64,000 nt of DNA from Rhizorhapis suberifaciens. GTDB taxonomy: Bacteria > Pseudomonadota > Alphaproteobacteria > Sphingomonadales > Sphingomonadaceae. Location: positions 62,001 to 126,000 of the forward strand of contig NZ_JACHOV010000002.1 of NCBI RefSeq assembly GCF_014200045.1. Direction: 5' to 3'. Position numbers and translations under genes: made by a program. Below are positions 19,481 to 28,755 of the stretch, piece after piece (the stretch's first letter is position 1; each line of letters begins with the position of its first letter). The notes beneath the pieces were generated by a model. The model saw only the letters and a list, made by a program, of their open reading frames with translations. It did not search any database and was not told where the DNA came from.

Positions 19481-20238
19481 CGCGTGCCTTCATTTTCCTG
19501 TTGCCGATGCTGCTCCTGATGCTCGGCGGGGCGTCGAAGCCAATGCTCGTGCCCGATGTGTCGCAACGTTCTGTGGAAATCCAATACAGCTTTACGGGGG
19601 CGGAACTGTTGCTGTTCGGCGCTATCGTGTATCCTGATGGACGTCCGCTCCGGGATCATGCCGACATCGTGGTGGTTCTCAAAGGTCCCGTCCAGTCGAT
19701 CACCATGCGCGAAAAGCAGAAGGTTGCGGGCGTCTGGGTCAACGCCGCCAGCGCTCACTTCCGTTCTGCTCCCTCCTATTTCGCCATGGCCTCTTCCCGT
19801 CCGGTGGACGAGATCGTCGATGAACGAACGGCGGCCATATATGAGCTGGGCGTCCGTAATATCCAGCTGTCGCCATCCTCGCTCAATGTGACTGACGAGA
19901 TCGAACGATTTCAGGCGGGGCTTGTCGATCTGCGCCGCCGCTCAGGCCTTTATGTGGAGGAGCCCGGGACGGTTGAGATCACGGACGGAGTACTTTATCG
20001 CGCCCGCTTGCCCCTGCCGGCGCGCGTGATCGTCGGCACCTATACGGCGGAAACTTTCCTGATTCAGGATGGCCGGGTACTGGCCGCGGCAGTGCGCGAG
20101 ATTGACATTCGAAAGTCGGGCTTTGAGCGGTTCGTTGCTACCGCGGCGGAAGACTGGTCTTTTCTCTACGGGTTGACCGCGACGGGCTTCGCGCTCGCCC
20201 TCGGAACTGTAGCGGGATATGCTTTCCGGCGGAAGTAG
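19477..20238 (+). CDS. TIGR02186 family membrane protein, TauE partner
   Basis: A 253-residue protein of the alphaproteobacterial TIGR02186 family, usually encoded directly after a TauE-type exporter, as here (GTGA overlap). It has a signal peptide (FIFLLPMLLLMLGGA), a periplasmic beta-rich domain (VEIQYSFTGAELLLFGAI, VVVLKGPVQSITMREK) and one C-terminal membrane helix (FLYGLTATGFALALGTVAGY). The architecture suggests a periplasmic accessory subunit of the exporter; no biochemical role is established that I know of. Confidence 0.85.
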   Translation: MTRAFIFLLPMLLLMLGGASKPMLVPDVSQRSVEIQYSFTGAELLLFGAIVYPDGRPLRDHADIVVVLKGPVQSITMREKQKVAGVWVNAASAHFRSAPSYFAMASSRPVDEIVDERTAAIYELGVRNIQLSPSSLNVTDEIERFQAGLVDLRRRSGLYVEEPGTVEITDGVLYRARLPLPARVIVGTYTAETFLIQDGRVLAAAVREIDIRKSGFERFVATAAEDWSFLYGLTATGFALALGTVAGYAFRRK

Positions 20239-20321
20239 CTGCCCACATAGGCCGGTCAATCCAATCTTTACGGATTGCGTCTAGCTTCATGTCCCTCCGG
20301 AGGTTCCGTAACGAGGTTTTC

Positions 20322-22007
20322 ATGAATGATATGAGCAGCGCAGGCCAATTCAGGGAAGCCCAACTTGCGCCTCCGTCAATGGTGCCCACCAATCTTGGAT
20401 CACCGGTCAATGGTATTGCCATGGGTACGCTGTTCCAGATTGCCGGCTCCAGCTCACAGGTGCTGATTGATTCCGCCATCCTCAACCAGTTCGCCGCCGA
20501 TCCCGATCCCTGCATCGCCATGGCCGGGCAGGTGGGCAGTCAGGTCAAGATGCGCGTGGGTTCAACTTGGCTGATTGCCAATGTCCGATCCTTGATAATG
20601 GATCGGCGTGTCGAAGGCCTGATCGTTGCGGACATCGATTTCCTGGGCGAAGGCGATGAGGAACGCCTCACCGGCAAAATCTACAAATTTCGTCGAGGCG
20701 TCACTCGTTACCCGACGCCGGGCACGGAAATCTATCCCGTTGCCAGTGCGGACATGCGGCAGATCTATGCCGCCGATGACCGCGCCAATGTGGAGATCGG
20801 TACGGTCTATCCCACACGTGACACCCGCGGCGCTCTCTATGTCGATGCGATGCTCGGCAAGCATTTCGCGCTGCTGGGTTCCACCGGTACGGGTAAGTCG
20901 ACCTCCGCTGCGCTCATCCTGCACAAGATTTGCGACCTTGCGCCCCAGGGCCATATCGTCATGATCGACCCGCACGGCGAATATAGCGCGGCGTTCAAAG
21001 GCAATGGCGCGCTTTACGATGTCAACAATCTGGCCATGCCCTACTGGTTGATGAACTTCGAAGAGCATTGCGAGGTCCTCGTCACGTCCGAAGGCGCGGA
21101 GCGCACCATGGACTGCGACATCCTAGCCAAATGCCTGCTGATGGCGCGTTCAAAGAACCGCCTTGCCGAGGGCATGGGCCGAATCACCGTGGATTCGCCA
21201 ATTCCCTATTTGTTGTCGGACCTCACCAACATTCTGCAGAATGAAATGGGCAAGCTCGACAAGGGTACAACCTCGACGCCCTATATGCGCCTTAAATCCA
21301 AGATTGATGAGCTAAAGGCCGACCCCCGCTATAATTTCATGTTCTCCGGCATGCTGGTCGGCGATACAATGACCAGCTTCCTGGCCAAGATCTTTCGCCT
21401 GCCGAGCGATGGTAAGCCGATCTCTATCATCGATGTGTCGGCCATGCCGTCGGACATCACTTCTGTAGTCGTGGCGGTGCTGTCCCGCATGGTGTTCGAC
21501 TATGCGATCTGGTCTCGCAACGAGCCACAGCGTCCCATCCTGCTGGTGTGCGAAGAAGCGCATCGATACATCCCCAGCAGCACCTTGGGCGGCGGTCAGG
21601 CGGTGCGAAAAATATTGGAGCGGATTGCCAAGGAAGGCCGCAAATATGGCGTGTCGCTAGGGCTTATCACTCAGCGCCCGTCTGACCTTGCGGAAGGCGT
21701 GCTGTCGCAATGCGGTACGATCATCGCCATGCGTCTCAACAACGACCGCGATCAGCAATTCGTGAAGGCCGCCATGCCAGAAGGCGCGCGTGGCTTTCTG
21801 GACAGCATCCCGGCCCTCCGCAATCGCGAATGCATTATTTGTGGTGAAGGTGTCGCCATTCCCATTCGTGTAGCGCTCGACAATCTGGCCGAAGAAAAGC
21901 GACCGGCTTCGAGCGATCCGGTTTTCACTCAGCTTTGGCAGCAAACCGGGGGTGAAGCGGAAATTCTGGAACGCACCGTCGCCCGTTGGCGCAGCCAGGG
22001 GCGGTGA
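20322..22007 (+). CDS. HerA-like ATPase (DUF87 type)
   Basis: A 561-residue ATPase of the HerA/FtsK superfamily, related to DNA-translocating helicases. It has an N-terminal beta (HAS-barrel-like) domain, a Walker A motif GSTGTGKST at residues 186-194, HIVMIDPHGEYSAAF, a Walker B region (RPILLVCEEAHRYIP) and the sensor-like GLITQRPSDL. The ATG at 20322 was preferred over one at 20289 because GAGG precedes it and the other has no ribosome site. No nurA-like nuclease, Sir2 or other defence partner lies next to it, so it is probably the stand-alone housekeeping type. Its DNA target is unknown. Confidence 0.88.
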   Translation: MNDMSSAGQFREAQLAPPSMVPTNLGSPVNGIAMGTLFQIAGSSSQVLIDSAILNQFAADPDPCIAMAGQVGSQVKMRVGSTWLIANVRSLIMDRRVEGLIVADIDFLGEGDEERLTGKIYKFRRGVTRYPTPGTEIYPVASADMRQIYAADDRANVEIGTVYPTRDTRGALYVDAMLGKHFALLGSTGTGKSTSAALILHKICDLAPQGHIVMIDPHGEYSAAFKGNGALYDVNNLAMPYWLMNFEEHCEVLVTSEGAERTMDCDILAKCLLMARSKNRLAEGMGRITVDSPIPYLLSDLTNILQNEMGKLDKGTTSTPYMRLKSKIDELKADPRYNFMFSGMLVGDTMTSFLAKIFRLPSDGKPISIIDVSAMPSDITSVVVAVLSRMVFDYAIWSRNEPQRPILLVCEEAHRYIPSSTLGGGQAVRKILERIAKEGRKYGVSLGLITQRPSDLAEGVLSQCGTIIAMRLNNDRDQQFVKAAMPEGARGFLDSIPALRNRECIICGEGVAIPIRVALDNLAEEKRPASSDPVFTQLWQQTGGEAEILERTVARWRSQGR

Positions 22008-22049
22008 GCTGGTGGGGATCCAAACGACGGCCAAGCATCTAGCGGAAGC

Positions 22050-22649
22050 TTACAGCGTCTTCATCCAGAATTGCATGGCGTGCTGGCTCTCCCCGTCATC
22101 GCCGGCGTCTTTCCAGGCAAACTGCCCGACCAGCCTATCGACCGGCGAAAAGCCGCGCCTGCGCCAGAAGCTGTCGAGCGGACGATAATCCGCGGGACGG
22201 GCTGCGTGATCAAACGGGCGGATGACCGCGCAGAAGCTGGCCTGCGCAAACCCCAATTCGCGTGCTCGCCCTTCCCGCTTGTCGAAAAAGGCGTGGCCTA
22301 TGCCATGCCCCCGATATTCCGGCAGCAGCACTGATTCCCCGAAATAGAAGATCCGTGAAATGTCATAGCCACGAGCCTCGAACGGTCCGGCGAACGGCGC
22401 TGCATGGTCGGCCATAGGCGCGGCTGTGGCGGCCCCGACCAGCCGGTCATCGTCAAATGCACCAACGATGATCGCGTCCGGACTGGCGGCATAGGCCCGC
22501 AGATAATTCTGCTCATAAGTCCGGTCGCCGTCATACAGATAAGGGAAGGCGCGAAAAACGGCGATCCTCAGTTCGGCAAGCGCATCGAGCGAGGCGGCTA
22601 GCGCCTCGCCCGTCAAATTGCGAATGCTGATGTCCGGCGCGGCGGTCAT
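22050..22649 (-). CDS. GNAT family N-acetyltransferase
   Basis: A 199-residue acetyl-CoA-dependent acyltransferase. The acetyl-CoA-binding motif is seen in YFGESVLLPEYRGHGIGHAFF (R-G-x-G-I-G), after a typical beta strand and with VGAFDDDRLVGAATAAPM before it. The C-terminal part (RPLDSFWRRRGFSPVDRLVG) is usual for the fold. It is convergent with the HerA-like gene and 11 bases downstream of the cytochrome c gene, on the same strand, so the two could be co-transcribed. The substrate is unknown. Confidence 0.88.
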   Translation of the reverse strand: MTAAPDISIRNLTGEALAASLDALAELRIAVFRAFPYLYDGDRTYEQNYLRAYAASPDAIIVGAFDDDRLVGAATAAPMADHAAPFAGPFEARGYDISRIFYFGESVLLPEYRGHGIGHAFFDKREGRARELGFAQASFCAVIRPFDHAARPADYRPLDSFWRRRGFSPVDRLVGQFAWKDAGDDGESQHAMQFWMKTL

Positions 22650-22660
22650 CGCGCGCCGGC

Positions 22661-23299
22661 TTAATGTGCGGCGGGAGCGGCTTTGCCTTCCGCTGGAGCA
22701 GCCTTACCTTCGTCTGGAACAGCAGCGTTTTCCCCGGCTTCACCCGCAGCGGCCGTCTTGTCCGCAGCTGGGGCTGCGTCAGCGGCTGGAAGCGGGAGGT
22801 TCGAGCCCTGTGCATTTAAATAGGCAATCACATTGGCGCGGTCTTCAGGATTTCCGAGCCCAGCGAAGGTCATCTTGGTCCCCGGCGCATATTTGCGGGG
22901 GCTGGTCAGCCATTCGTTCAGCGCGTCGAATGTCCAGTTGCCGGGCACGCTCTTCAGAGCGTCGGAATATGCAAAGCCGGCCATATGGCCATGCGGCTTC
23001 CCGACCGTGGCATAGAGATTGGGCCCAATGCCGTTGGCGCCGCCCTGGTTGACCGTATGGCAGGCGACACACTTTTTGAATACCGCCTCGCCCTTGGCGG
23101 GATCGGCCGTAGCGAGGAGGGTGGCGATCGACGGGCCGGATCCGCCTTCACCGCCTTCAACCTCAACACCCTCGATCGGGTAGCCCATTTTTTCGGGTCT
23201 GCCGGTATGAAAAACTTCCGCACTAACGATTCCCGCGCCCATCGCGATGATTCCCGCGAACAAGACCCAGCCAGCAACGGTATTGGAACGATCGTCCAT
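22661..23299 (-). CDS. Membrane-anchored cytochrome c (CycM/c552-like)
   Basis: A 212-residue class I cytochrome c held to the inner membrane by an uncleaved N-terminal helix (VAGWVLFAGIIAMGAGIVSA). The heme site is CVACHTVNQGG (CxxCH), and the axial methionine is in PGTKMTFAGLGNPEDR. This layout matches CycM-type carriers that pass electrons from the bc1 complex to cytochrome oxidase. A low-complexity tail rich in Ala, Glu, Lys and Pro (last about 45 residues) follows the heme domain. The petABC genes for bc1 lie 7 kb to the right. It is divergent from pheA. Confidence 0.92.
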   Translation of the reverse strand: MDDRSNTVAGWVLFAGIIAMGAGIVSAEVFHTGRPEKMGYPIEGVEVEGGEGGSGPSIATLLATADPAKGEAVFKKCVACHTVNQGGANGIGPNLYATVGKPHGHMAGFAYSDALKSVPGNWTFDALNEWLTSPRKYAPGTKMTFAGLGNPEDRANVIAYLNAQGSNLPLPAADAAPAADKTAAAGEAGENAAVPDEGKAAPAEGKAAPAAH

Positions 23300-23438
23300 G
23301 CGCCTGTATTCCTCCGATAAAGTCCCCGCGCGCCCCGCAAGGGCGCCTCCGCTTTAGGGCGCTCCCTTAATGAAGCAAATGCGAACGCGCAAGCGGTGCT
23401 TGCGATGACGGCAATCTGCCCCTAAGCGCTCTTCACCC

Positions 23439-24338
23439 ATGGAAAACTATCCCCTTCCCGCCCGGCGGCTCGTCGAGGACATGACCAGGCAGGCGGAGGC
23501 CGCTCCGGCCAATGCCATCGCCTATCAGGGCGCGCCCGGCGCGAATTCCCATCTGGCGGCTTTGGGCTACGCGCCCGATTGCATCGCGTTCCCCTGCTTT
23601 TCATTCCAGGATGCCATCGATGCTGTGCAGGAAGGGCGGGCGGGTCGGGCCATAATCCCGATTGAAAACTCGCTGCATGGACGCGTTGCCGACATGCATT
23701 TCCTACTGCCCGAATCCGGGCTTAGCATCGTCGACGAATATTTCCTGCCGATTCATCATTGTCTGATGAGCGTGGACGATGGGCCGATAAAAAGCGCGAT
23801 CAGCCATGAACAGGCGCTGGGTCAATGCCGCCATTATCTACGGCAGAACGACATTCAGCCGATCACCTATGCCGACACGGCGGGGGCGGCGGCGCTTGTT
23901 GCGGAGCGGCGGGAGCCGGGATCGGCTGCGATCGCGCCACGGCTTGCCGCTGATATATACGGGCTGAAGCTCCGTAAGGAGAATATCGAAGACAGCCACG
24001 ACAACATGACTCGCTTTGTGGTGCTTTCGAAGGAAGCGGGTCAGCCGCTTGGCGATGGGCCGATGATGACGACGTTCCTGTTTGAGGTGAAGAATGTTCC
24101 GGCCGCACTGTACAAGGCGATGGGCGGTTTTGCGACCAATGGCGTCAACATGACCAAATTGGAAAGCTATCAACGCGGCGCGAGCTTCGCTGCAACGGAA
24201 TTCTACTGCGATATTGAAGGTTCGCCCGGCAATCCTGCAGTGGACCGCGCTTTGGAAGAATTGAAGTTCCACAGCAAATGGGTCAGAATTTTGGGCACCT
24301 ATCCGCAGGCGCGCGGACGTCCGACGGCGCAGGAATAG
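23439..24338 (+). CDS. pheA: Prephenate dehydratase
   Basis: A 299-residue cytoplasmic enzyme converting prephenate to phenylpyruvate, the committed step to phenylalanine. The catalytic domain starts IAYQGAPGANSHLAAL and includes IIPIENSLHGRVADMHFLL and the essential Thr-Arg-Phe in SHDNMTRFVVLSK. A C-terminal ACT regulatory domain (residues about 205-285) contains the variant ESRP loop KLESYQRGASFAATEFY, suggesting phenylalanine feedback. There is no chorismate mutase domain, unlike the enteric fusion. It is transcribed divergently from the cytochrome c gene. Confidence 0.95.
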   Translation: MENYPLPARRLVEDMTRQAEAAPANAIAYQGAPGANSHLAALGYAPDCIAFPCFSFQDAIDAVQEGRAGRAIIPIENSLHGRVADMHFLLPESGLSIVDEYFLPIHHCLMSVDDGPIKSAISHEQALGQCRHYLRQNDIQPITYADTAGAAALVAERREPGSAAIAPRLAADIYGLKLRKENIEDSHDNMTRFVVLSKEAGQPLGDGPMMTTFLFEVKNVPAALYKAMGGFATNGVNMTKLESYQRGASFAATEFYCDIEGSPGNPAVDRALEELKFHSKWVRILGTYPQARGRPTAQE

Positions 24339-24355
24339 ACGGTCCCGTAACCCGA

Positions 24356-25219
24356 CTACATATCCGCCCGCCGTCCCATGATAATCCCGCTCAGAACCTC
24401 CATTCGCGCCTCGGGTCTTCTAAAAGCCTTGGCCAGCTTGCCATTGGCTTCGCTGCAATATTCTGGCGCTGCAACGCGCACTGGATGGAATTCGATGTCC
24501 GTCCAACCCTGGGCCTCGAACATCCGCATCAACTCATCCGGCCGCACCCGGTTGGGTTTGCCGGGGAAGGGCAGGGACCAATATAGCCAGTCGGGATAGC
24601 GGTAGATATTATTGGGGTCATTGTCCCGCAGCCAGCGGGAATGGGTGCTGAAATCAACCCGGATGCAGGCAACCGCGCCTGGCCGTGCAACGCGCGACAT
24701 TCGGGCGATCGTGTCGCTGACATCGTCGAAATGTTCAAACGCCGCGCAGCTTACCAGACGGCTGAATCGATTCTCCCCTGCCGCGACATCCACCCTGAAA
24801 TTGGAATCGACGCTATATGTGAAAGGCGGCTTGTCGCGCATGTCTATAGCTTGCAGCAGCCGCTCCTTCTGGTCCACGCCATTCAGCAGCGTTTCGTAAA
24901 AGTGCATATCGATGCGTTCGGCGAGGGGAAAGGCGTCCACCGCCTGATAGGATCGCGCGCCACGCATCAGGATCAGCGCTCCGGTACCCAGCGTTCCACC
25001 GGGGCCAAGCTCCAGCACATCCTCCCCCTCCCAGGCGTGACCCGCATAGCGCGTGAGAAAGTCCGTCCATTCATCGACGATCCGGGTTGCATGGGACGCG
25101 GACCGATCTTCATCGCCCGCGTTGAAGGGGGTAGGCGTTGAATAGCTGTTCACCCCGTGTTTTCCCCAGGCGAGGAACATCATTCCAATTCCGGCAGCAA
25201 AAAGGGTGGCTTGTCTCAT
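24356..25219 (-). CDS. Class I SAM-dependent methyltransferase-like protein
   Basis: A 287-residue protein with a Rossmann methyltransferase core: motif I is DVLELGPGGTLGTGALIL, followed by SYQAVDAFPLAERID (acidic SAM-binding turn) and RLVSCAAFEHFDDVSDTIAR. The N-terminus (MRQATLFAAGIGMMFLAWG) is hydrophobic and may be a membrane anchor, unusual for this fold. The start at 25219 has GGAGGGAG upstream; a longer start would add 13 residues. It is convergent with pheA, 17 bases away. The substrate is unknown; it resembles methyltransferases found among surface-polysaccharide genes, though none is adjacent. Confidence 0.8.
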   Translation of the reverse strand: MRQATLFAAGIGMMFLAWGKHGVNSYSTPTPFNAGDEDRSASHATRIVDEWTDFLTRYAGHAWEGEDVLELGPGGTLGTGALILMRGARSYQAVDAFPLAERIDMHFYETLLNGVDQKERLLQAIDMRDKPPFTYSVDSNFRVDVAAGENRFSRLVSCAAFEHFDDVSDTIARMSRVARPGAVACIRVDFSTHSRWLRDNDPNNIYRYPDWLYWSLPFPGKPNRVRPDELMRMFEAQGWTDIEFHPVRVAAPEYCSEANGKLAKAFRRPEARMEVLSGIIMGRRADM

Positions 25220-25380
25220 CCTCGACTCCCTCCGGTCCCCGCGCGGCGACGCTACCACGCTCGCAGATGCAGCAGAAGGCGGTCCGCCTAACTCATGCGT
25301 AGTAGGCCGGACTTTTTGGGATGAACGACAGGTGAAAAGCGACGTCCTGCTCCGTGCGGGAGCACGCCCTCAAACGAATA

Positions 25381-26094
25381 TCAGCGAATTGGCTGTGACG
25401 CGGCGCTGGTCTGCGCCGCCAGCTTGAGCCGGCTGTCCCATTCCTTTTGGCAATCCGGCCGCAGCTTTGATTTTTTCCAGCACTTCTCGTCCAGCGAGGG
25501 CAAGTTCGCCCGGTAATTATAGGTGGGGTTGCCAAATGCCTGTTCGCCATGGGGCACCAAGCTGTTACGCAGTTCCCGCATCCGTTTGCGAGCGACGTCA
25601 TAAAGCATGCCTCGAGGAGCGAAAATCGCATCTCTGCCCACCGACGCCGCCGTCTGACAGAAGTTGAGCTGTGCCCGTACGGTGGAAAAGCCCAGATAAA
25701 TCCGCGTGCCATATTGGTCGAGCGCCATTTGCCCGCGCTTTCCCTGCACCCGCTTGAAATAATCGCCAAGCGTCTTGAAGGAACTTGCCAGCTCTTCCTT
25801 ATGGTGCGCCAGTAAAGAGTTATAGTTGCTAAGTGTCAGTAGCGTCGGTTCGAACTGGCATTGAAGCGCCGCCACATTAAGCCCCGCTCGCAGGTTCCAC
25901 AGCAAAGCCGCTCGGTATTCCGCAGGGGTGGCGCCCGGCAAGGCGTACCCCAGGTCCGCCTCATTCCCCTCTACCACCGGTCCACTCAGGTCGGCCGGCT
26001 TCCAGAAGAACTGCGCGAACGCCGGCATTGGCGCGCTCGCAAGCACGCCCGCCGCCGACAACGCCCACAGCCGCGCGGCTTTCCTGAGGTTCAT
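25381..26094 (-). CDS. Secreted hypothetical protein
   Basis: A 237-residue protein with a clear signal peptide (MNLRKAARLWALSAAGVLAS, cleavage near PAFAQ). The mature part is helical, with four spaced cysteines (ALQCQFEP, LNFCQTAAS, DEKCWKKSKLRPDCQKEW) that may form two disulfides in the periplasm. I do not recognise a named family. It is followed by no operon partner; upstream on the same strand is a small lipoprotein gene, 45 bases away. Coding potential is good (signal peptide, sensible composition). Confidence 0.75.
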   Translation of the reverse strand: MNLRKAARLWALSAAGVLASAPMPAFAQFFWKPADLSGPVVEGNEADLGYALPGATPAEYRAALLWNLRAGLNVAALQCQFEPTLLTLSNYNSLLAHHKEELASSFKTLGDYFKRVQGKRGQMALDQYGTRIYLGFSTVRAQLNFCQTAASVGRDAIFAPRGMLYDVARKRMRELRNSLVPHGEQAFGNPTYNYRANLPSLDEKCWKKSKLRPDCQKEWDSRLKLAAQTSAASQPIR

Positions 26095-26139
26095 TCACGT
26101 GCTCCTTCATCAACCTGTCTGTTTCGAACAATGATCCGA

Positions 26140-26433
26140 TCACTGATCGGCCACCGCCTCTTCATCATCTGCTTCGCTTTCGGCGGTCGCATTGCTCGTA
26201 TCGGTCGCGGGAGCGATCGGCTTCGTGGCCGAGGCGGCGGGCGGAAGCGCGATGCCTTCGGTCTGCACACCGTCAATGTCCGTCATGGCGTCGGAAGTGG
26301 TTCCATCCACCACCTCCATATCGCGCATAGCGACCGTTTTTTCGCCTTCATCTTTCCCGCCCCCGCAGGCAGTCAATGTTGTCGCTGCCATCCCTAGGGC
26401 GACGAAGTGCAGATATGTTGCGTGACCCGGCAT
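26140..26433 (-). CDS. Small acidic lipoprotein
   Basis: A 97-residue lipoprotein. The signal sequence ends in a lipobox (TLTACGGG, lipidated at Cys23). The mature part is low-complexity and acidic, rich in Asp, Glu, Ala and Thr, with no domain that I recognise. It may be a surface-displayed or periplasmic tail protein; nothing more can be said. It precedes the secreted hypothetical gene and may be co-transcribed with it. Confidence 0.65.
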   Translation of the reverse strand: MPGHATYLHFVALGMAATTLTACGGGKDEGEKTVAMRDMEVVDGTTSDAMTDIDGVQTEGIALPPAASATKPIAPATDTSNATAESEADDEEAVADQ

Positions 26434-26524
26434 TTTTTCATTCTCTCCGAATAGTGCGCTGCGATCCCCCTGATCGCGCCTTTTGAACGTAAAGCAGACA
26501 TCTTACCCCCGGCTCAACCCTAGC

Positions 26525-27187
26525 TCAAGCTGACGCTTGGCACCGCCCGAGTCCGGCCAAAAACGCGGAAAAATGGCGCTTCAGCGCCGCATCGAAATCC
26601 TTTATGCGCGCCTGCTTGCCAAGTTGGGCCAGGCTGGTGACGGGATATTCGCTGATACCGCACGGCACGATGCCCGAAAAGTGCGACAGGTCGGGATCGA
26701 TGTTGACCGAAAAGCCATGAAGCGTCACCCAGCGTCGTACCCTTACGCCGATCGCGCCAATCTTGGCCTCCTGCCCGTCGGGGGCGTCGGTCCAGATGCC
26801 GATCCGTCCCTCCGCCCGTCGCGCCGCCACGCCGAACTCGCCCAGCGCCGCAATCACCCAGCCTTCCAGATTATGCACAAAATTGCGTACATCCTTGCCG
26901 CGAGCCCCCAAATCGATCTGCACATATCCGATACGCTGCCCCGGACCGTGATAAGTATAGCGCCCGCCGCGCCCCGCGTCATAAACGGGAAAGCGCTTTT
27001 CCAGAAGTTCGGCAGGATCGGCACTTGTCCCTGCAGTATAAAGTGGTGGATGCTGCAGCAACCAGATCCGCTCGCTGGCGGTCCCCAGATGGATGGCCGC
27101 CGTCCGCTCCTCCATGTCCGCCAATGCGTCCGGATAGGGGACAAGTCCCTCATCCACGCGCCATTCGATATTGCCACCTGTCGTCAT
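26525..27187 (-). CDS. lipB: Octanoyl-[acyl-carrier-protein] transferase
   Basis: A 220-residue enzyme that moves octanoate from acyl carrier protein to lipoyl domains, the first step of lipoate synthesis. Family marks: [62 protein letters not shown] (lysine of the active site) and [17 protein letters not shown] (catalytic Cys). The start at 27187 matches the family N-terminus; the frame is open further upstream but without support. The gene is divergent from a membrane protein gene at 27285. Confidence 0.95.
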   Translation of the reverse strand: MTTGGNIEWRVDEGLVPYPDALADMEERTAAIHLGTASERIWLLQHPPLYTAGTSADPAELLEKRFPVYDAGRGGRYTYHGPGQRIGYVQIDLGARGKDVRNFVHNLEGWVIAALGEFGVAARRAEGRIGIWTDAPDGQEAKIGAIGVRVRRWVTLHGFSVNIDPDLSHFSGIVPCGISEYPVTSLAQLGKQARIKDFDAALKRHFSAFLAGLGRCQASA

Positions 27188-27284
27188 GGGACTTCCTTGA
27201 CTTGCCAGGGACGACATATCAAGGTCCATCGCCGTTCGTCCTGCACCAGCTGGCTGGCGGACGGACAGCAAAACAGGGAATGGA

Positions 27285-28070
27285 ATGACACAAATTTCAA
27301 TCGGTACGGCTTGGGAAGAAACGCTCGCTTTCGTGAAGCGTGAGGGCACTTTGCTGTTCCCCGTTGCGCTGGTCTTCCTTGCCCTTCCGGCCGTCGTCCT
27401 TCAACTGCTTGCGCCAGATGAACTGCGCACTGCGGGTATGGTGGAGGAGGCCACCAACGCGCCGCAATTGCCGCCCGGTTTTCTTTTTGCGATGCTGGTC
27501 GTGCTGCTGATCAGCATGATCGGGATATTGGCCGTCAATGCTCTTGCGCTGCGTCCCGGAATAAGCGTAGCCGAGGCTCTGCAATTGGCGCTGAAGCGAA
27601 TGCCGGTTCTGATGGGGGCGGCGATCCTCTTGATATTAGGCTTCCTGGGTGTCCTGTTAATCCTTTCCATTGTCGGGGGAGGACTGTCCGCGGCCATGGG
27701 CATGGGTCCCGCCATGTCGCTCGTCATCCTGCTCGCGACACCGATCATGCTCTTCGTAACGGTGCGCCTCATTCTGCTGAACGCTGTAATCATCGACATA
27801 CCTGTCGGTCCAAAGGAAGCAATCCGGCAGGGATGGCAGTTGACAGTGGGCCAGTTCTGGCGGCTGCTCGCTTTCATCATCGTGCTCATCATGCTGATGA
27901 TCGTGATTCAGCTCGTTTCCCGTTCCCTTTTTGGCATTGCGGGCACCCTGATTGGCGGCACTACGCTCGCGACGCTGCTCGCTGGTCTTGCCGTGGCGGT
28001 GGTGAATGCGGTGCTTCAGGTTTACTATCTGGTAATGACCTGCCGCATCTATCGGCAATTGACGAGCTAA
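27285..28070 (+). CDS. Hypothetical multi-pass membrane protein
   Basis: A 261-residue integral membrane protein with six hydrophobic segments, among them [60 protein letters not shown] and [19 protein letters not shown]. The pattern resembles the membrane domain seen beside some glycerophosphodiester phosphodiesterases and related sphingomonad proteins, with the loop [18 protein letters not shown] typical of it. No catalytic motif is present. GGGAATGG stands just before the ATG. Function unknown. Confidence 0.75.
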   Translation: MTQISIGTAWEETLAFVKREGTLLFPVALVFLALPAVVLQLLAPDELRTAGMVEEATNAPQLPPGFLFAMLVVLLISMIGILAVNALALRPGISVAEALQLALKRMPVLMGAAILLILGFLGVLLILSIVGGGLSAAMGMGPAMSLVILLATPIMLFVTVRLILLNAVIIDIPVGPKEAIRQGWQLTVGQFWRLLAFIIVLIMLMIVIQLVSRSLFGIAGTLIGGTTLATLLAGLAVAVVNAVLQVYYLVMTCRIYRQLTS

Positions 28071-28100
28071 GGGCTTGTATAAATCGTCCCTGTCGAGCGC

Positions 28101-28691
28101 CTATTCCTCTCCCAGAATCGGGATGTGCGGAGCGGTGTTCCTGGGTAGAGCGCCCGTCAGCCGCGGATCGTCGAAAGTCTCGACCTGCCGCCGGTAGGGA
28201 ATGAAGCCCGAGGCACGATAGAAGCCCAATGCGGAGGGATGGTCCAGCGTGCACGTATGCACCCAGAATCGGTCAACGCCCTTGCGCCAGGCGAGCATAT
28301 TCGCCTGCGCCATCATCCAGCGCCCATGTTTTTGCCCTGCCAGTTCGGGGACCAGACCAAAATAGGCCAGCTCGCAATGGCCGGCATGGCGGAAGTCCAA
28401 TTCTATCATCCCCACTTCGACACCCTTGGGATCCGTCACGGCATAGACCTCCACCCTGTCGTCATGAATGATCGCCAGTAGATCCTCATCCTTCATGACG
28501 AGGCGGGAAAACCAGAGCCAGGGCGCTCCGACCCGCTGGAACAATATGCGGTATTTCCGAGCCTCGGGCTTTTGCCAGCGCACCAGCGTCAGCGGGGAAT
28601 GAGGCAGGGGCGCGGGCTTGGGTTTTTGCCGCATCTCCAGCGAGGTGACGATCGTGGCAATCTGGTTCGGCGCAAGCTCCCGCAACGGCAT
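28101..28691 (-). CDS. GNAT family N-acetyltransferase
   Basis: A 196-residue acetyltransferase-fold protein. The core has VEVGMIELDFRHAGHCELAY followed by FGLVPELAGQKHGRWMMAQA, an A-motif in which the usual Q/RxxGxG/A glycines are partly changed (AGQKHGRW), and VDRFWVHTCTLDHPSALGFYRASGF, a classical GNAT C-terminal element. The substrate is unknown. It is the last gene of a leftward run starting at trmL, with hemF between, though the 64-base gap to hemF leaves co-transcription open. Confidence 0.82.
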   Translation of the reverse strand: MPLRELAPNQIATIVTSLEMRQKPKPAPLPHSPLTLVRWQKPEARKYRILFQRVGAPWLWFSRLVMKDEDLLAIIHDDRVEVYAVTDPKGVEVGMIELDFRHAGHCELAYFGLVPELAGQKHGRWMMAQANMLAWRKGVDRFWVHTCTLDHPSALGFYRASGFIPYRRQVETFDDPRLTGALPRNTAPHIPILGEE

Positions 28692-28755
28692 GGCACGGCT
28701 CCTAACGCCGGATGATATTATATGGAGATACGGACATCCGCCAATCAGGCAACCG

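Noticed and set aside
20322-22007. HerA-like ATPase as part of an anti-phage defence system
   Set aside because: No Sir2, DUF4297, NurA or other effector gene is next to it; the neighbours are ordinary housekeeping genes.
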